Source: Bacteroidota bacterium
Lineage (GTDB): Bacteria > Bacteroidota > Bacteroidia > Bacteroidales > DYOH01
Reading direction: 5' to 3'
DNA: 41,794 bases
NCBI GenBank assembly: GCA_020048155.1
Contig: JAIFMY010000013.1
Coordinates: 1 to 41,794, forward strand
Shown: positions 1 through 10,005 of the stretch, piece after piece
Position numbering within the stretch: the stretch's first letter is position 1
Layout of the letters: each line of letters opens with the position of its first letter
The notes under the pieces: generated by a model
Database searches by the model: none
Seen by the model: only the letters and a program-made list of their open reading frames with translations
Told to the model about the DNA's origin: nothing
Position numbers and translations under genes: made by a program

Positions 1-330
<330 letters not shown>

Positions 331-395
331 TACTTTTTTGATGAATATTTCTTACAGTGTGTCAACCGTATTGGGTTCGAAAGGACCAAGAATCT

Positions 396-505
<110 letters not shown>

Positions 506-526
506 TTTTAAAATTTATAATTTGAG

Positions 527-554
527 AGACCTCTACATAGAGGTCTTTTTTTTT
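527..554 (+). terminator. Rho-independent terminator of the rRNA operon
   Basis: A perfect 8-bp stem (AGACCTCT / AGAGGTCT) with a 4-nt loop (ACAT) is followed by nine T residues. It lies about 20 bp after the 5S gene. The T run abuts the -7 element of the next gene. Confidence 0.9.
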
Positions 555-561
555 ATATTTG
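554..561 (+). promoter_or_regulatory. Bacteroidetes-type -7 promoter element for the porin gene
   Basis: TATATTTG matches the TAnnTTTG -7 consensus of Bacteroidetes. A start of transcription near 568 would exclude the TTG at 573 as a practical start and favours ATG at 588. No good TTG -33 element is visible, because the terminator stem occupies that region. Confidence 0.5.
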
Positions 562-587
562 CGCACTGAATATTGCTAAATCATCTT

Positions 588-2418
588 ATGAAGAAAATAG
601 CTATACTGTTTTACATTCTTGTTGCGCCATTTTTTATTTCGGCCCAATCTGATACTATTCGACTTCAAGTATACCGTTTAAGAATTTCCGATGAGTTTCT
701 TACTACTATGAAAATAGGAGTAGATACTTCTTTTAATAACTTTCAGACCGTGAATACGGTTACAAATCGTAGTATTTCAAATTTATTTCTCGGAAATATT
801 GGGTTACCTGTTAGGTCTAATATTTATCGCTTTATCGAGAATAATGACCCTTTTATTTTTTCACGTTCTTTTGAACAGTATAGGTATACGCCTTCCGATT
901 TAACTTTCTATGATGCAAACAAACCTTTTACAAACTTGCAACTTTATACTACACCTAAAAGATTAGAAGAAAATAACATTGGCATATTGCATACTCGTAA
1001 TTTTGGAGCAAAATGGAATTTTACCCTCTTGGGTCGTTATATTATTTCTACTGGAGAGTATAGTAATCAAAAAGCAAAAACCGGAACTGCCCTTGTTAAT
1101 TTGTCTTATGTCGGTAATAATTATAAATTCATAATCTATACTACTAGAAATAAGTTTGATATCGAGGAAAATGGTGGAATTGTGGATAATTATGATCCTA
1201 ATGATTCTCAGATTCCGGTCCAACTTGAGAATGTATTTAATATGGTCAAAAATTATACTTATGGTATTAAGCATGCATATTATATAGAGGGTGAGAAGAA
1301 TGAGATAATCAAGTCTGGTGATTCAATTTCGGAGCAAAGGGTTAAATATCCCATGCTATCTTTTTCAAATAGCATTTCACTTACTCAGAATACACGAATT
1401 TACAGTGATGAAGATCCTAACAATGGAATCACCAATCGTGCATTATGGTTTTATGATAGGGGTAAAATTGAATGATAAGACTTTCGATTTCTTAAAAACA
1501 GGGTTTTCGCTCAATGCAGAGTATAGCAAAAATGAGATTTATAATTTCAAAGAAATGTTGATACTGGATAATAATTCAGAGTTTAATAATTTTGCTATAC
1601 AAGCTGCTGCTTTCAATGAAAGTTGGCAATACTTCAACTGGAAATACGCCTATAAGTTAGGTTTAAATGGATATAACAAAGGAGATTTGGAGAATAATTT
1701 GAGAGTTGAAACGAAGGTACCTTTTGGGAAAAAAGATACTTTGTTTCTTAATCTCAATGCATTTGCAAAATTGGAAACTCCTTCGTTCTGGGAATCTAAT
1801 TTCTATGGCAACAGAGTAAAATGGGAAAATAATCTTGAAAAAGTGGCTAAACGTGGTATAGAACTGACACTTAGATATCCTAAATACCGTCAGAATTTAA
1901 GTATTGGTATAGAGAATATTGAAGGTTATACCTATTTTGGCTCAGATTTAAATATACACCAAACAAACGATCCAATTCAAGTTCTCTACCTTGGATACAA
2001 TACAACAATACATCTGGGAATACTTAGAAACAGATTACGAATTGAATACCAGAATTTCAATAATTCATTGTTGCATTTACCAAATTTAGCGATTTATAAT
2101 TCAACATACCTGAATTTTGTAGCAATAAAGAAAGTATTGACCTTGCAACTAGGAGCTGATGTATATTATACTTCAGAATTTAAACCACTAAACTATAATC
2201 CAGCCGGCATGATTTTTTACAATCAGAATGAATTTGTCACAGGAAACAGACCGATAGTAGATGTATTTGTTAATGGAAGAATTCGCCGAGCAAGAATTTT
2301 TGTAAAGTATACCAATCTTACTTCCATTTTTACTCAAAATAAAGTGTTTTATCTCCCAAACTATCCGGTAGAAAGTGCTAGATTGAAATTTGGGGTTTCA
2401 TGGTTGTTCTATGATTGA
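588..2418 (+). pseudogene. Putative porin / outer-membrane beta-barrel protein, frameshifted
   Basis: Two overlapping ORFs in adjacent frames (573-1475 and 1318-2418) form one protein. The N-terminal half has a signal peptide (MKKIAILFYILVAPFFISAQ); both halves are rich in alternating aromatic/polar beta strands, and the C-terminus ends in an aromatic-rich strand (GVSWLFYD), as in outer-membrane barrels. Removing one G from the GGGG run at 1459-1462 joins FYDR to VKLNDKTFDFL in frame and gives about 609 residues. The length and style fit the Bacteroidetes putative-porin family (PF14121), which is a family-level guess. ATG at 588 is preferred over TTG at 573. The frameshift may be a true mutation or a sequencing error. 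The 3' end overlaps the convergent Nudix gene by 21 bp. Confidence 0.7.
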
Positions 2419-3033
2419 CTTGTAAACTTTTATAAATTCGTTCAAGATCATTGCTGTTGCCCCCCAAATAATTTCATTGTTATATCTAAAGCAAGGCGCT
2501 GTAAATTCGGTGCCGCGTGCCGATATTTTAATCATATGCCTTGATTCTGGTTGGAGCAGAAAATTGATAGGTACACTGAATAAATAATCAACTTCTTCAG
2601 CATTGGCAATCGTATTAAGTGTAGTTGGGCTATGTGCTACAAAAACATGTACTCTGAACCCACTTACGGGGATGATTAGAGACGATAATGAACCTAATAT
2701 GGTCAGTTCTTCAGTTGATATATTTATTTCTTCATAACATTCGCGCAGGGCTGTTTGTAAGAGATTTGCGTCTTCAGGATCTTGTTTACCACCCGGAAAA
2801 CTCACTTGTCCACTATGCGGGGTATCGTCTTTTACTCTTTTTTGAAAAATTATTTGTGGGTTCGATTCAGAATTTTCAATAATAAGCATTACTGCACTTT
2901 CTCTTAGATTTGATGTATCAAATCCTTCAAATTGCTTCATTCTCATAGCAGGCATCAATTCCTGGTGAGCAGCCATACCAGGCAAAGGTTTCAATAGCTG
3001 TATTCTGAGTTTATTTGCATGAAATTTTGTCAT
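2398..3033 (-). CDS. Nudix hydrolase, CoA pyrophosphatase type
   Basis: A 211-aa Nudix hydrolase. The signature GGKQDPEDANLLQTALRECYEEI, preceded by KRVKDDTPHSGQVSFPGG, is the arrangement seen in CoA diphosphatases (NudL/PCD1/NUDT7-like), which split coenzyme A into phosphopantetheine and 3',5'-ADP. The RECYEE core supplies the metal-binding glutamates. No signal peptide is present, so the protein is cytoplasmic. The gene converges on and overlaps the end of the porin gene, and it is divergent from the membrane protein at 3117. Substrate is inferred from motif context only. Confidence 0.85.
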   Translation of the reverse strand: MTKFHANKLRIQLLKPLPGMAAHQELMPAMRMKQFEGFDTSNLRESAVMLIIENSESNPQIIFQKRVKDDTPHSGQVSFPGGKQDPEDANLLQTALRECYEEINISTEELTILGSLSSLIIPVSGFRVHVFVAHSPTTLNTIANAEEVDYLFSVPINFLLQPESRHMIKISARGTEFTAPCFRYNNEIIWGATAMILNEFIKVYKSIIEQP

Positions 3034-3116
3034 TGAATTGTTTATTCAAATATGTAAGTTAATTTTAGAGTTTATACGATAACTCTATAAACATTTTAAA
3101 TGTAAGTTTATTTTAG

Positions 3117-4190
3117 ATGAATACCGAAAAAAATAATCAAACAGATACTTTTACAAAAAATGGAATTAGTGGGACTGAACTTATTTTACAGTTTGCTATT
3201 GCTTTTGTACTTATCGTCAATTTGATTTGGTTTATCTTCCATTTGGTGTTAAAGGTAGGAATTATTGTTCATTTTTTAAATGATTGGCTACCTATTCTTA
3301 TGGTTAGTTATGGCTGGGTCGACAAGAATTTTGTATTTATCGACTTTGTATTTATTGGTATTTTTTCTGTTGAGTTCTTTTATAAGTGGATTTATGCTAT
3401 TAAGCACAAAATATATCATCGTTGGTTTTTTTACCCCATCTTGAAATGGTATGAAACATTGAATTGTTTTCCATCAGTCTTTGGTTGGTGGATTATATGG
3501 CTTCGAGTTTTAACACTTTCCTATAGATTACATAAACTCAGGATATTTGATTTTACAAGAAATTATTTTTACAGGGTTGTAAATAAGTATTGGTCAATAC
3601 TCATAGAAGAGGTATCTGACAGGGTGGTTGTAAATGTGATCGAAGGAATTCAATCTGAATTAAGCACTGGGTCGCCAGTATTGCACCAGATAATTGAAAA
3701 AGTGCTATATCCTCAAAAAGATTTAATTGCAAAAGCAATAATCAAAAATATTCAGATTAGTATACACGAAATTTCTGATAACTATGAACAAAATATACGC
3801 GAATATGTAGCTCAAAATATTGATGATGCAACAAAGCAAAGCAGTGAGTTTAACCAGATAGTGAAAGTTCCAATTGTAGGTGGAGTTCTGGAGTCGAAAC
3901 TACAAAAAATTATTACTGAGATTGTTACGAATGTATTGATACAGGTTATTTCAGACCTGAAAAAGCACGAAAATACTGCTAAATACGAGCATTTTACCGC
4001 ACAATTTATGGAGAAAGCAGTAAACGAAATAAGCGAAGAAATGAATACGCAAATTGGAAATTTATTGGTTGAAGCATTGGAAATAATAAAGCAATATGTA
4101 AAAATTCAGCAATGGAAGGTGAAGGAAAATGCCGAGAAACAAACTTTGGCAATGAAAAGGAAATTAAAAGAAGAAAAATATAAAGCATAA
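3117..4190 (+). CDS. Unrecognised membrane protein with N-terminal TM segments and long C-terminal helical domain
   Basis: A 357-aa protein I do not recognise. Residues about 20-55, 65-95 and 115-140 are hydrophobic and probably membrane-spanning. The segment FVFIGIFSVEFFYKWIYAI followed by WLRVLTLSYRLHKLRIF faintly resembles S2 and S4 of voltage-sensor domains (acidic residue in one helix, spaced Arg/Lys in another), but this is only a resemblance. Residues about 150-357 are charged and amphipathic and end in a Lys/Glu-rich helix, probably cytoplasmic. The gene ends 1 bp before rsmA and the two are probably co-transcribed. Confidence 0.75.
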   Translation: MNTEKNNQTDTFTKNGISGTELILQFAIAFVLIVNLIWFIFHLVLKVGIIVHFLNDWLPILMVSYGWVDKNFVFIDFVFIGIFSVEFFYKWIYAIKHKIYHRWFFYPILKWYETLNCFPSVFGWWIIWLRVLTLSYRLHKLRIFDFTRNYFYRVVNKYWSILIEEVSDRVVVNVIEGIQSELSTGSPVLHQIIEKVLYPQKDLIAKAIIKNIQISIHEISDNYEQNIREYVAQNIDDATKQSSEFNQIVKVPIVGGVLESKLQKIITEIVTNVLIQVISDLKKHENTAKYEHFTAQFMEKAVNEISEEMNTQIGNLLVEALEIIKQYVKIQQWKVKENAEKQTLAMKRKLKEEKYKA

Positions 4191-4191
4191 T

Positions 4192-4992
4192 ATGAGAGTT
4201 AGACCAAAAAAGAATTTAGGACAGCATTTTTTGTTGGATAAACAAATAGCAGAAAGCATTGTAAATGCAATGCCACTCGAACTAACTGATAAGGTCATTG
4301 AAATTGGTCCGGGGATGGGAGTCCTTACCGATTTTATTATTAAACAGTGGGACATAGCTTTTGAAGCAATTGAAATTGATGGTGAATCAGTTTCTTATTT
4401 GCGAAGCAAATATGATGAGAAGCAACTCAAAATTTTAGAAATAGATGCCCTTACTTATAGCTTTGATGAAAATAAAAAGTATGGCGTAATAGGAAATTTT
4501 CCGTATAATATTTCAAGTCAGATACTATTTCATGTTTTTGAAAATCATAATAAAGTGTGTGCAGTGGTTGGCATGTTTCAGAAAGAAGTTGCACAACGCA
4601 TAGCCAGTAAGCCGGGGAAAAAGGATTACGGAATATTAAGTGTTTTACTGCAAGCTTACTACAATATTGAATACTTATTTACTGTAGACGAGCATGTATT
4701 CGACCCACCTCCAAAAGTAAAATCTGGTGTGATACGATTGACTCGTAATAATGTTGACAAACTTCCTTGCGATGAAATTTTGTTTAAGAAAATAGTAAAA
4801 TTGAGTTTCAATCAGCGCAGGAAGATGATACGTAATTCTTTATCATCAGTGCTGACAAAAAACGTAGATGAATGGTATTTAGATAAAAGACCAGAAACCC
4901 TTTCAAGCGACCAGTTTATTGCTCTTACCCAAATGCTTGAAGCAGGTGCCAGACAATCTGGAGTTGAAAAATCAAGTAATGAAGCAGATTAA
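4192..4992 (+). CDS. rsmA: 16S rRNA (adenine(1518)-N6/adenine(1519)-N6)-dimethyltransferase RsmA (KsgA)
   Basis: A 266-aa RsmA/KsgA enzyme that dimethylates two adjacent adenines in the 3' terminal hairpin of 16S rRNA during 30S assembly, using S-adenosylmethionine. The N-terminal KKNLGQHFL, the SAM-binding motif VIEIGPGMG (35-43) and the catalytic motif GNFPYNISS (101-109) are all present. FDPPPKVKSGVIRL is the typical C-terminal-half motif. The length is normal for the family. ATG lies 1 bp after the upstream stop, and no strong ribosome binding site is visible. The 3' end overlaps the end of the convergent ABC permease gene by a few bases. Confidence 0.97.
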   Translation: MRVRPKKNLGQHFLLDKQIAESIVNAMPLELTDKVIEIGPGMGVLTDFIIKQWDIAFEAIEIDGESVSYLRSKYDEKQLKILEIDALTYSFDENKKYGVIGNFPYNISSQILFHVFENHNKVCAVVGMFQKEVAQRIASKPGKKDYGILSVLLQAYYNIEYLFTVDEHVFDPPPKVKSGVIRLTRNNVDKLPCDEILFKKIVKLSFNQRRKMIRNSLSSVLTKNVDEWYLDKRPETLSSDQFIALTQMLEAGARQSGVEKSSNEAD

Positions 4993-6233
4993 ACAGAACT
5001 CATAGCTTCAACCGGATTGAGCCTGCTTGCTGTGTAAGCAGGTGCAAATCCGCTTATTACACCTATAGATACACTCGTAACTAAGCCCAAGATTATATTG
5101 GATATGCTGAGTGTAAAATTCATACCTGTGGCTTCTCGTCCAACTATTACGAGCAAATAAACCGCCAATAATCCTAGTATGCCACCCAAAAGCGACAGAA
5201 TAGATGCTTCATACAGAAATTGTTGAAGTATGAAACTTTTTTTGGCGCCAAGTGCTTTTTGAATACCTATAATTCGGGTTTGCTCTTTCACCGAAACAAA
5301 CATAATATTGGCTATACCAAACCCACCTACGAGTATCGAAAAACCGCCAATAATGATACCTGCAATGTCTATGATGATAAATAGTTGATCGAAACCATTG
5401 GATATAATACTTGTCTGATTGAGCGCAAAGTCGTCTTTTTCCTTAGGTTTCAGCCTTCGTATGTTACGCATATTCCCTTTCAAATCATCCAGAAACTCCT
5501 CCATAGAAATAGATGCCATGGGTTTTACCCACATAGTAGGCCCTACATCATCGGAGTCAATATTAACAAACTGCTTGGCGTAGGTTATAGGTATGATGAT
5601 GTTGTTGTCCATAGAGAATCCGAAAAAGTCATCCCCTTGTTTTTTTATTATTCCAATGATGGTGGTTTTTCGGCCTCCAATTTTAATTACTTTGCCTATG
5701 GGGTCGGTATTTTGGAAAAGTTTTTCAGCCAAAGTAGCTCCAATCACTGCCATATTTCTGCCCGAAACAGATTCCCATTCAGAAAAGAAACGACCTTGCA
5801 GAATTTCAAAATTCCGAACATTTTGGTAATCGGTTGTAACACCTTCTATAGCTGTGTTTTCTGCATAATTATCTTTGTAAACTACAGTATTACGGAACTC
5901 AATAGTAAGGGCAATATCTTCGATGCGGGTAGAACGTTTTTTGAGTAACTCCATCTCTTCTAACTTAGGCTGAGGACGGTTCATATACTCCCACCATGCA
6001 TAATCGCTCCCCATAGACCAAGGCCATTTCTGAACATAAACCATTCGATCGCCCAGCGATGCAATACTGGTACGGATACTATTCTCGAGAGCATCTATAA
6101 CGGAAAGTACTGAAATAATGGCAAATATACCTATAGTAATTCCAAGTAGGGATAATATGGTTCGGAGCTTATTTACTACGAGCGAATGAATTGCAAATAG
6201 AAAACTTTCGCGAAGGAGATTTAAAAATATCAT
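4989..6233 (-). CDS. ABC transporter permease, MacB/FtsX type
   Basis: A permease of the MacB/FtsX superfamily. The N-terminal helix KLRTILSLLGITIGIFAIISVLSV is followed by a large periplasmic MacB-PCD-like region (about 45-270), then three C-terminal helices including GGFGIANIMFVSVKEQTRIIGIQKALGAKK, and the family ending SRLNPVEAMSSV. I choose ATG at 6233 (MIFLNLLRESF, 414 aa) because the 20 extra residues of the longer ORF do not look like family sequence. No ATPase gene is adjacent, so the partner ATPase must be elsewhere. Transport of a lipid, peptide or drug across the envelope is plausible; the substrate is unknown. Confidence 0.88.
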   Translation of the reverse strand: MIFLNLLRESFLFAIHSLVVNKLRTILSLLGITIGIFAIISVLSVIDALENSIRTSIASLGDRMVYVQKWPWSMGSDYAWWEYMNRPQPKLEEMELLKKRSTRIEDIALTIEFRNTVVYKDNYAENTAIEGVTTDYQNVRNFEILQGRFFSEWESVSGRNMAVIGATLAEKLFQNTDPIGKVIKIGGRKTTIIGIIKKQGDDFFGFSMDNNIIIPITYAKQFVNIDSDDVGPTMWVKPMASISMEEFLDDLKGNMRNIRRLKPKEKDDFALNQTSIISNGFDQLFIIIDIAGIIIGGFSILVGGFGIANIMFVSVKEQTRIIGIQKALGAKKSFILQQFLYEASILSLLGGILGLLAVYLLVIVGREATGMNFTLSISNIILGLVTSVSIGVISGFAPAYTASRLNPVEAMSSV

Positions 6234-6399
6234 ACGGTATGAAATTGGGCAATTAATAAAATAAACTTTTGAGAAAATGTTTTGTTCAAACACTCTTGCT
6301 TAAAAATACGATGCACGGCCCATGTATTTGAAATCACTAAGTTATAACATATATTTAAAAACAAAAATCTTTTCATGAAGATTAGTTCTAAGTTTGCGT

Positions 6400-6407
6400 T
6401 ATTTTTG
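6400..6407 (+). promoter_or_regulatory. -7 promoter element of purH
   Basis: TATTTTTG fits TAnnTTTG and ends 18 bp before the purH ATG. No convincing -33 TTG was found at the usual spacing. Confidence 0.5.
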
Positions 6408-6424
6408 CATAAAAAAAATAATTC

Positions 6425-7948
6425 ATGAATACTCCAAAAAAAATCACAACTGCTCTCATATCAGTTTATTATAAAGATAAATTGGATGCTATTTGTCTCA
6501 AACTAAATGAACTGGGGGTTAAACTAATATCAACCGGTGGCACACATTCATTTATACAATCTTTGGGTCTTGAAGCCGAAAAGGTAGAAGACTTGACCGG
6601 ATTCCCTAGCATATTGGGTGGTAGGGTCAAAACGCTACATCCAAATGTCTTTGGTGGCATACTTGCCAGAAGAGATGAGGAAAGTGATAAAATTGATATG
6701 GAAGCCTATAATATGCAAAACATAGATCTTGTAATAGTAGATTTGTATCCATTTGAGCAAACACTCGCACAAGGTGCCTCTCACGCTGAAGTGATCGAAA
6801 AGATAGATATAGGTGGAATATCGCTCATAAGAGCAGCAGCAAAAAATTATGCGGATGTGGCCATTATTTCGGATAGTTCGCAGTACGATTATTTGTTGGG
6901 TATAATGAACGAAAGCGGTGCAATTACCAGTTTTGAACAGCGGTACTACCTTGCTACTCAGGCATTCAATAAGAGTTCAGCTTATGATATGGCTATATAT
7001 CAGTATTTTGATGCAGCAAAGCTTGATACTTTTAAAGTGAGCAACCAGCCTAAACAGGTACTCAGGTACGGCGAGAATCCGCACCAGAAAGGTTATTTTT
7101 ATGGGGATATGTCAAAAGTTTTCACCCAACTAAATGGCAAAGAAATATCTTACAACAACCTGTTAGACATAGAAGCAGCCATCAGGCTGATATCTGAATT
7201 TGAAGAGCCAACTTTTGCAATCATCAAACACAACAATGCGTGTGGACTAGCCACTGATAGCGTGTTATCGGTAGCATACAGCAAAGCATTGGCAGGCGAC
7301 CCAGTTTCGGCATTTGGTGGAGTTATTATCACCAATCGCAAGGTGGATGTTGAAACCGCAAATTTGCTTGATTCTCTTTTCTTTGAGGTTTTACTTGCTC
7401 CCGAATATGACGATCAAGTACTTGAGGTTTTGAAAAAGAAGAAAAACCGAATACTGCTGCATTTGCATAAATTCGAGGCTAAAGGAATGCAATACAGAAG
7501 CATGCTGAATGGAGTATTGGTGCAAGAATATGATAATAAAACAGAAGTATCTTTAGATTTGAAAGTTGTGACGAATACAGCACCTGATGCGAATCAGACC
7601 GAAGATCTTCTTTTTGCAAATAAAATTGTAAAACACCTCAAATCGAACGCCATCGTTCTTGCAAAAAACAGGCAACTACTTGGAAATGGAGCAGGGCAAA
7701 CCTCACGTGTAGACGCGCTGAAACAGTCGATAGAAAAAGCCAAAGCATTCGGATTTGAATTGAATGGAGCTGTACTTGCATCGGATGCATTCTTCCCATT
7801 TTCAGATTCATTGGAGATTGCTTCGAAGGAAGGAATTTCCAGTGTGATACAACCCGGAGGCTCCGTGCGCGATGCAGAATCTATAAATTTGTGCAATGAG
7901 AAGAATATATCCATGGTATTTACCGGATTCCGTCATTTTAAACACTAA
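6425..7948 (+). CDS. purH: Bifunctional AICAR formyltransferase / IMP cyclohydrolase PurH
   Basis: A 507-aa bifunctional enzyme for the last two steps of purine synthesis: formylation of AICAR with 10-formyl-tetrahydrofolate, then ring closure to IMP. The N-terminal MGS-like IMP cyclohydrolase domain (about 1-190) has LISTGGT, GRVKTLHPN and DLVIVDLYPF. The transformylase domain has RYGENPHQ, IKHNNACG, DPVSAFGGV and, near the end, ASDAFFPFSDSLE and IQPGGSVRD. The length is typical. The gene appears to be monocistronic, with its own -7 element upstream. It is cytoplasmic. Confidence 0.98.
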   Translation: MNTPKKITTALISVYYKDKLDAICLKLNELGVKLISTGGTHSFIQSLGLEAEKVEDLTGFPSILGGRVKTLHPNVFGGILARRDEESDKIDMEAYNMQNIDLVIVDLYPFEQTLAQGASHAEVIEKIDIGGISLIRAAAKNYADVAIISDSSQYDYLLGIMNESGAITSFEQRYYLATQAFNKSSAYDMAIYQYFDAAKLDTFKVSNQPKQVLRYGENPHQKGYFYGDMSKVFTQLNGKEISYNNLLDIEAAIRLISEFEEPTFAIIKHNNACGLATDSVLSVAYSKALAGDPVSAFGGVIITNRKVDVETANLLDSLFFEVLLAPEYDDQVLEVLKKKKNRILLHLHKFEAKGMQYRSMLNGVLVQEYDNKTEVSLDLKVVTNTAPDANQTEDLLFANKIVKHLKSNAIVLAKNRQLLGNGAGQTSRVDALKQSIEKAKAFGFELNGAVLASDAFFPFSDSLEIASKEGISSVIQPGGSVRDAESINLCNEKNISMVFTGFRHFKH

Positions 7949-7991
7949 ATAATTTAAGTGTTACAAAATGAAAACAAAATCAGAATTGTAT

Positions 7992-8021
7992 TTTGAGTAC
8001 ACGCAAAAGTTAGTATATTTG
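7992..8021 (+). promoter_or_regulatory. Promoter of mreBC (-33 TTTG, -7 TATATTTG)
   Basis: TTTG at 7992-7995 and TATATTTG at 8014-8021 are spaced 18 bp apart, a good match to the Bacteroidetes promoter. The predicted start of transcription leaves an 80-nt leader before the mreB ATG. The rest of the 7949-8110 gap shows nothing else clear. Confidence 0.6.
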
Positions 8022-8110
8022 GCAAACATTTTGTTTTAAATGAATAAATGCGGATCTTTTACAGGATCAGCACATTCACTCACCCCCGATAATCAAGAAA
8101 TACTTTTGAA

Positions 8111-9133
8111 ATGGGCATATTTTCTTTTCTTACACAAGAGATTGCAATAGACCTTGGAACTGCGAACACCATAATAATACACAACGATAAAATAGTTGTT
8201 GACGAACCATCTATAGTTGCTATCGATACTAAAACAGGTAAACTTTTTGCCATTGGGCACAAAGCACGCCAAATGCATGGTAAAACCCATGAAAACATAA
8301 AGACCATACGACCACTGAGAGATGGAGTAATCGCAGACTTCAATGCAGCAGAGCTTATGATACGTGGTATGATAAAAATGCTTAATAAAAAACAGCCGCT
8401 TATCACACCAGCACTTAAAATGGTAGTATGTATACCATCAGGTAGCACCGAAGTTGAAATGCGAGCCGTACGTGATAGCGCCGAGCATGCCGGAGCCCGT
8501 GAAGTGTATATGATATACGAACCTATGGCAGCTGCCATAGGTATAGGTATTGATGTTGAAGCACCAGATGGAAACATGGTGGTAGATATTGGCGGAGGTA
8601 CTACTGAGATAGCTGTGATTTCGTTGGGCGGTATTGTAGTAAATAGATCTATTCGCATAGCCGGCGACGAGTTTACAGATGATATTCAAGAGTATATGCG
8701 TCATCAGCACAACATCAAAATTGGTGAACGTACTGCTGAAGAAATTAAAATAAACGTGGGATCTGCACTTTCTGAACTCGATAATCCGCCTGCCGACTAT
8801 ATAGTTAGAGGTCCTCACCAAATGACTGCATTGCCTGTAGAAATTCCGGTGTCATATCAGGAAATAGCACACTGCTTAGATAAGTCTTTGTCGAAAGTAG
8901 AAACAGCTATCATCAACACACTCGAGCAGACTCCTCCCGAACTTTATGCCGATATTTATAAAAACGGCATATATCTGGCTGGAGGTGGTGCCTTGCTTCG
9001 TGGGCTAGACAAGCGTATTGCGGAGAAAACAAACCTGCCGGTGCATATAGCCGACGATCCATTGCACGCAGTTGCTCGCGGCACAGGTGTGGCTCTTAAA
9101 AATGTGGATAAATTCCCATTTTTACTTCGATAA
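8111..9133 (+). CDS. mreB: Rod shape-determining protein MreB
   Basis: A 340-aa bacterial actin that forms membrane-attached filaments and guides the elongation machinery for cell-wall synthesis. The phosphate-1 motif DLGTANT (15-21), the connecting/phosphate-2 region MVVDIGGGTTEIAVI, and the adenosine motif LAGGGALLRGLD are intact. The N-terminal MGIFSFLTQE is the short membrane-binding stretch. The length is typical. mreC follows 29 bp downstream, as in the standard mre cluster. Confidence 0.98.
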   Translation: MGIFSFLTQEIAIDLGTANTIIIHNDKIVVDEPSIVAIDTKTGKLFAIGHKARQMHGKTHENIKTIRPLRDGVIADFNAAELMIRGMIKMLNKKQPLITPALKMVVCIPSGSTEVEMRAVRDSAEHAGAREVYMIYEPMAAAIGIGIDVEAPDGNMVVDIGGGTTEIAVISLGGIVVNRSIRIAGDEFTDDIQEYMRHQHNIKIGERTAEEIKINVGSALSELDNPPADYIVRGPHQMTALPVEIPVSYQEIAHCLDKSLSKVETAIINTLEQTPPELYADIYKNGIYLAGGGALLRGLDKRIAEKTNLPVHIADDPLHAVARGTGVALKNVDKFPFLLR

Positions 9134-9162
9134 TCCTGATTATAAAATAAAACCTTCGAACA

Positions 9163-10005
9163 GTGGAAACTATTATAAAGTTTTTGATTAGAAATCACTT
9201 TGTAATTTTCTTCATTGGTCTGCAGTTTATAGCCATCAATTTGGTAATAGACAATAATGATTTGAAAAAGGAAAGATACCTGACTACAGCCAATGCAGTA
9301 GCCGGGTATTTTCATTCTATAAAAGACAGATATACTTCGTATTTCAATCTGAGGGAAGAAAACCAGAGGCTTGCCAAGGAAATAGTGGAAATACGCAACA
9401 AATCTGTGAATACGTACTATTACCATCAGGATATGTTCAGACTCAATTCTGTTGGCAATGTAAGCAAGCAGTATGAATACTTCTATGCAGAGGTCGTTCG
9501 CAACTCTTTAAGCAGTCAGCACAATCACATTACCATCAATGCAGGATCTAATCAAGGCATTAGCCCTGGGATGGGAGTTGTAAATTCAAATGGTGTTGTA
9601 GGCATAGTGCGCGAAGTTTCAAACAATTTTTGTACTGCTATCTCTTTGCTGAATATCAAACTCGGACTAAGTGTAAAACTTAAAAGAAACGATTATTTTG
9701 GTTCACTTACCTGGCTAGGAAAGGTGCCACTAAATGGCAGGCTCGATGGGATTCCTGCACATGCTCTGGTAGATATTGGCGATAGTGTTGTTACCAGTGG
9801 GTTTTCTACTATCTTTCCTGAGGGGTTTATGGTTGGTACTGTTGCCGAAATGGAAAAAATACCTGGAGGCAGTTTTTACAATATTACAGTGAGCTATTCT
9901 GCCGATTTTTTCAAACTAAATCATGTGTATATCATACGCAACAATTTGTCGAAAGAGCAACTTGAGTTAGAGAGTAAAACTGATAGTTTAAATTCGGTCA
10001 ATTAA
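9163..10005 (+). CDS. mreC: Rod shape-determining protein MreC
   Basis: A 280-aa MreC: a short cytoplasmic N-terminus, one TM helix (about 12-30, FVIFFIGLQFIAINLVI), a coiled-coil stretch (about 55-85, REENQRLAKEIVEIRN), and a periplasmic beta-domain with INAGSNQGISPGMGVVNSNGVVGIV, the MreC signature. It organises the elongasome in the periplasm. The start is GTG at 9163; no in-frame ATG lies upstream. Unusually, mreD does not follow; the next gene is an unrelated TPR lipoprotein. Confidence 0.95.
   Translation: METIIKFLIRNHFVIFFIGLQFIAINLVIDNNDLKKERYLTTANAVAGYFHSIKDRYTSYFNLREENQRLAKEIVEIRNKSVNTYYYHQDMFRLNSVGNVSKQYEYFYAEVVRNSLSSQHNHITINAGSNQGISPGMGVVNSNGVVGIVREVSNNFCTAISLLNIKLGLSVKLKRNDYFGSLTWLGKVPLNGRLDGIPAHALVDIGDSVVTSGFSTIFPEGFMVGTVAEMEKIPGGSFYNITVSYSADFFKLNHVYIIRNNLSKEQLELESKTDSLNSVN

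Noticed and set aside
573-587. TTG start five codons upstream of the porin ATG
   Set aside because: It would lie almost at the predicted transcription start; the ATG at 588 begins a normal signal peptide.
5385-5948. 187-aa ORF antisense to the ABC permease
   Set aside because: It is a shadow of a well-supported gene on the other strand, with no family features.
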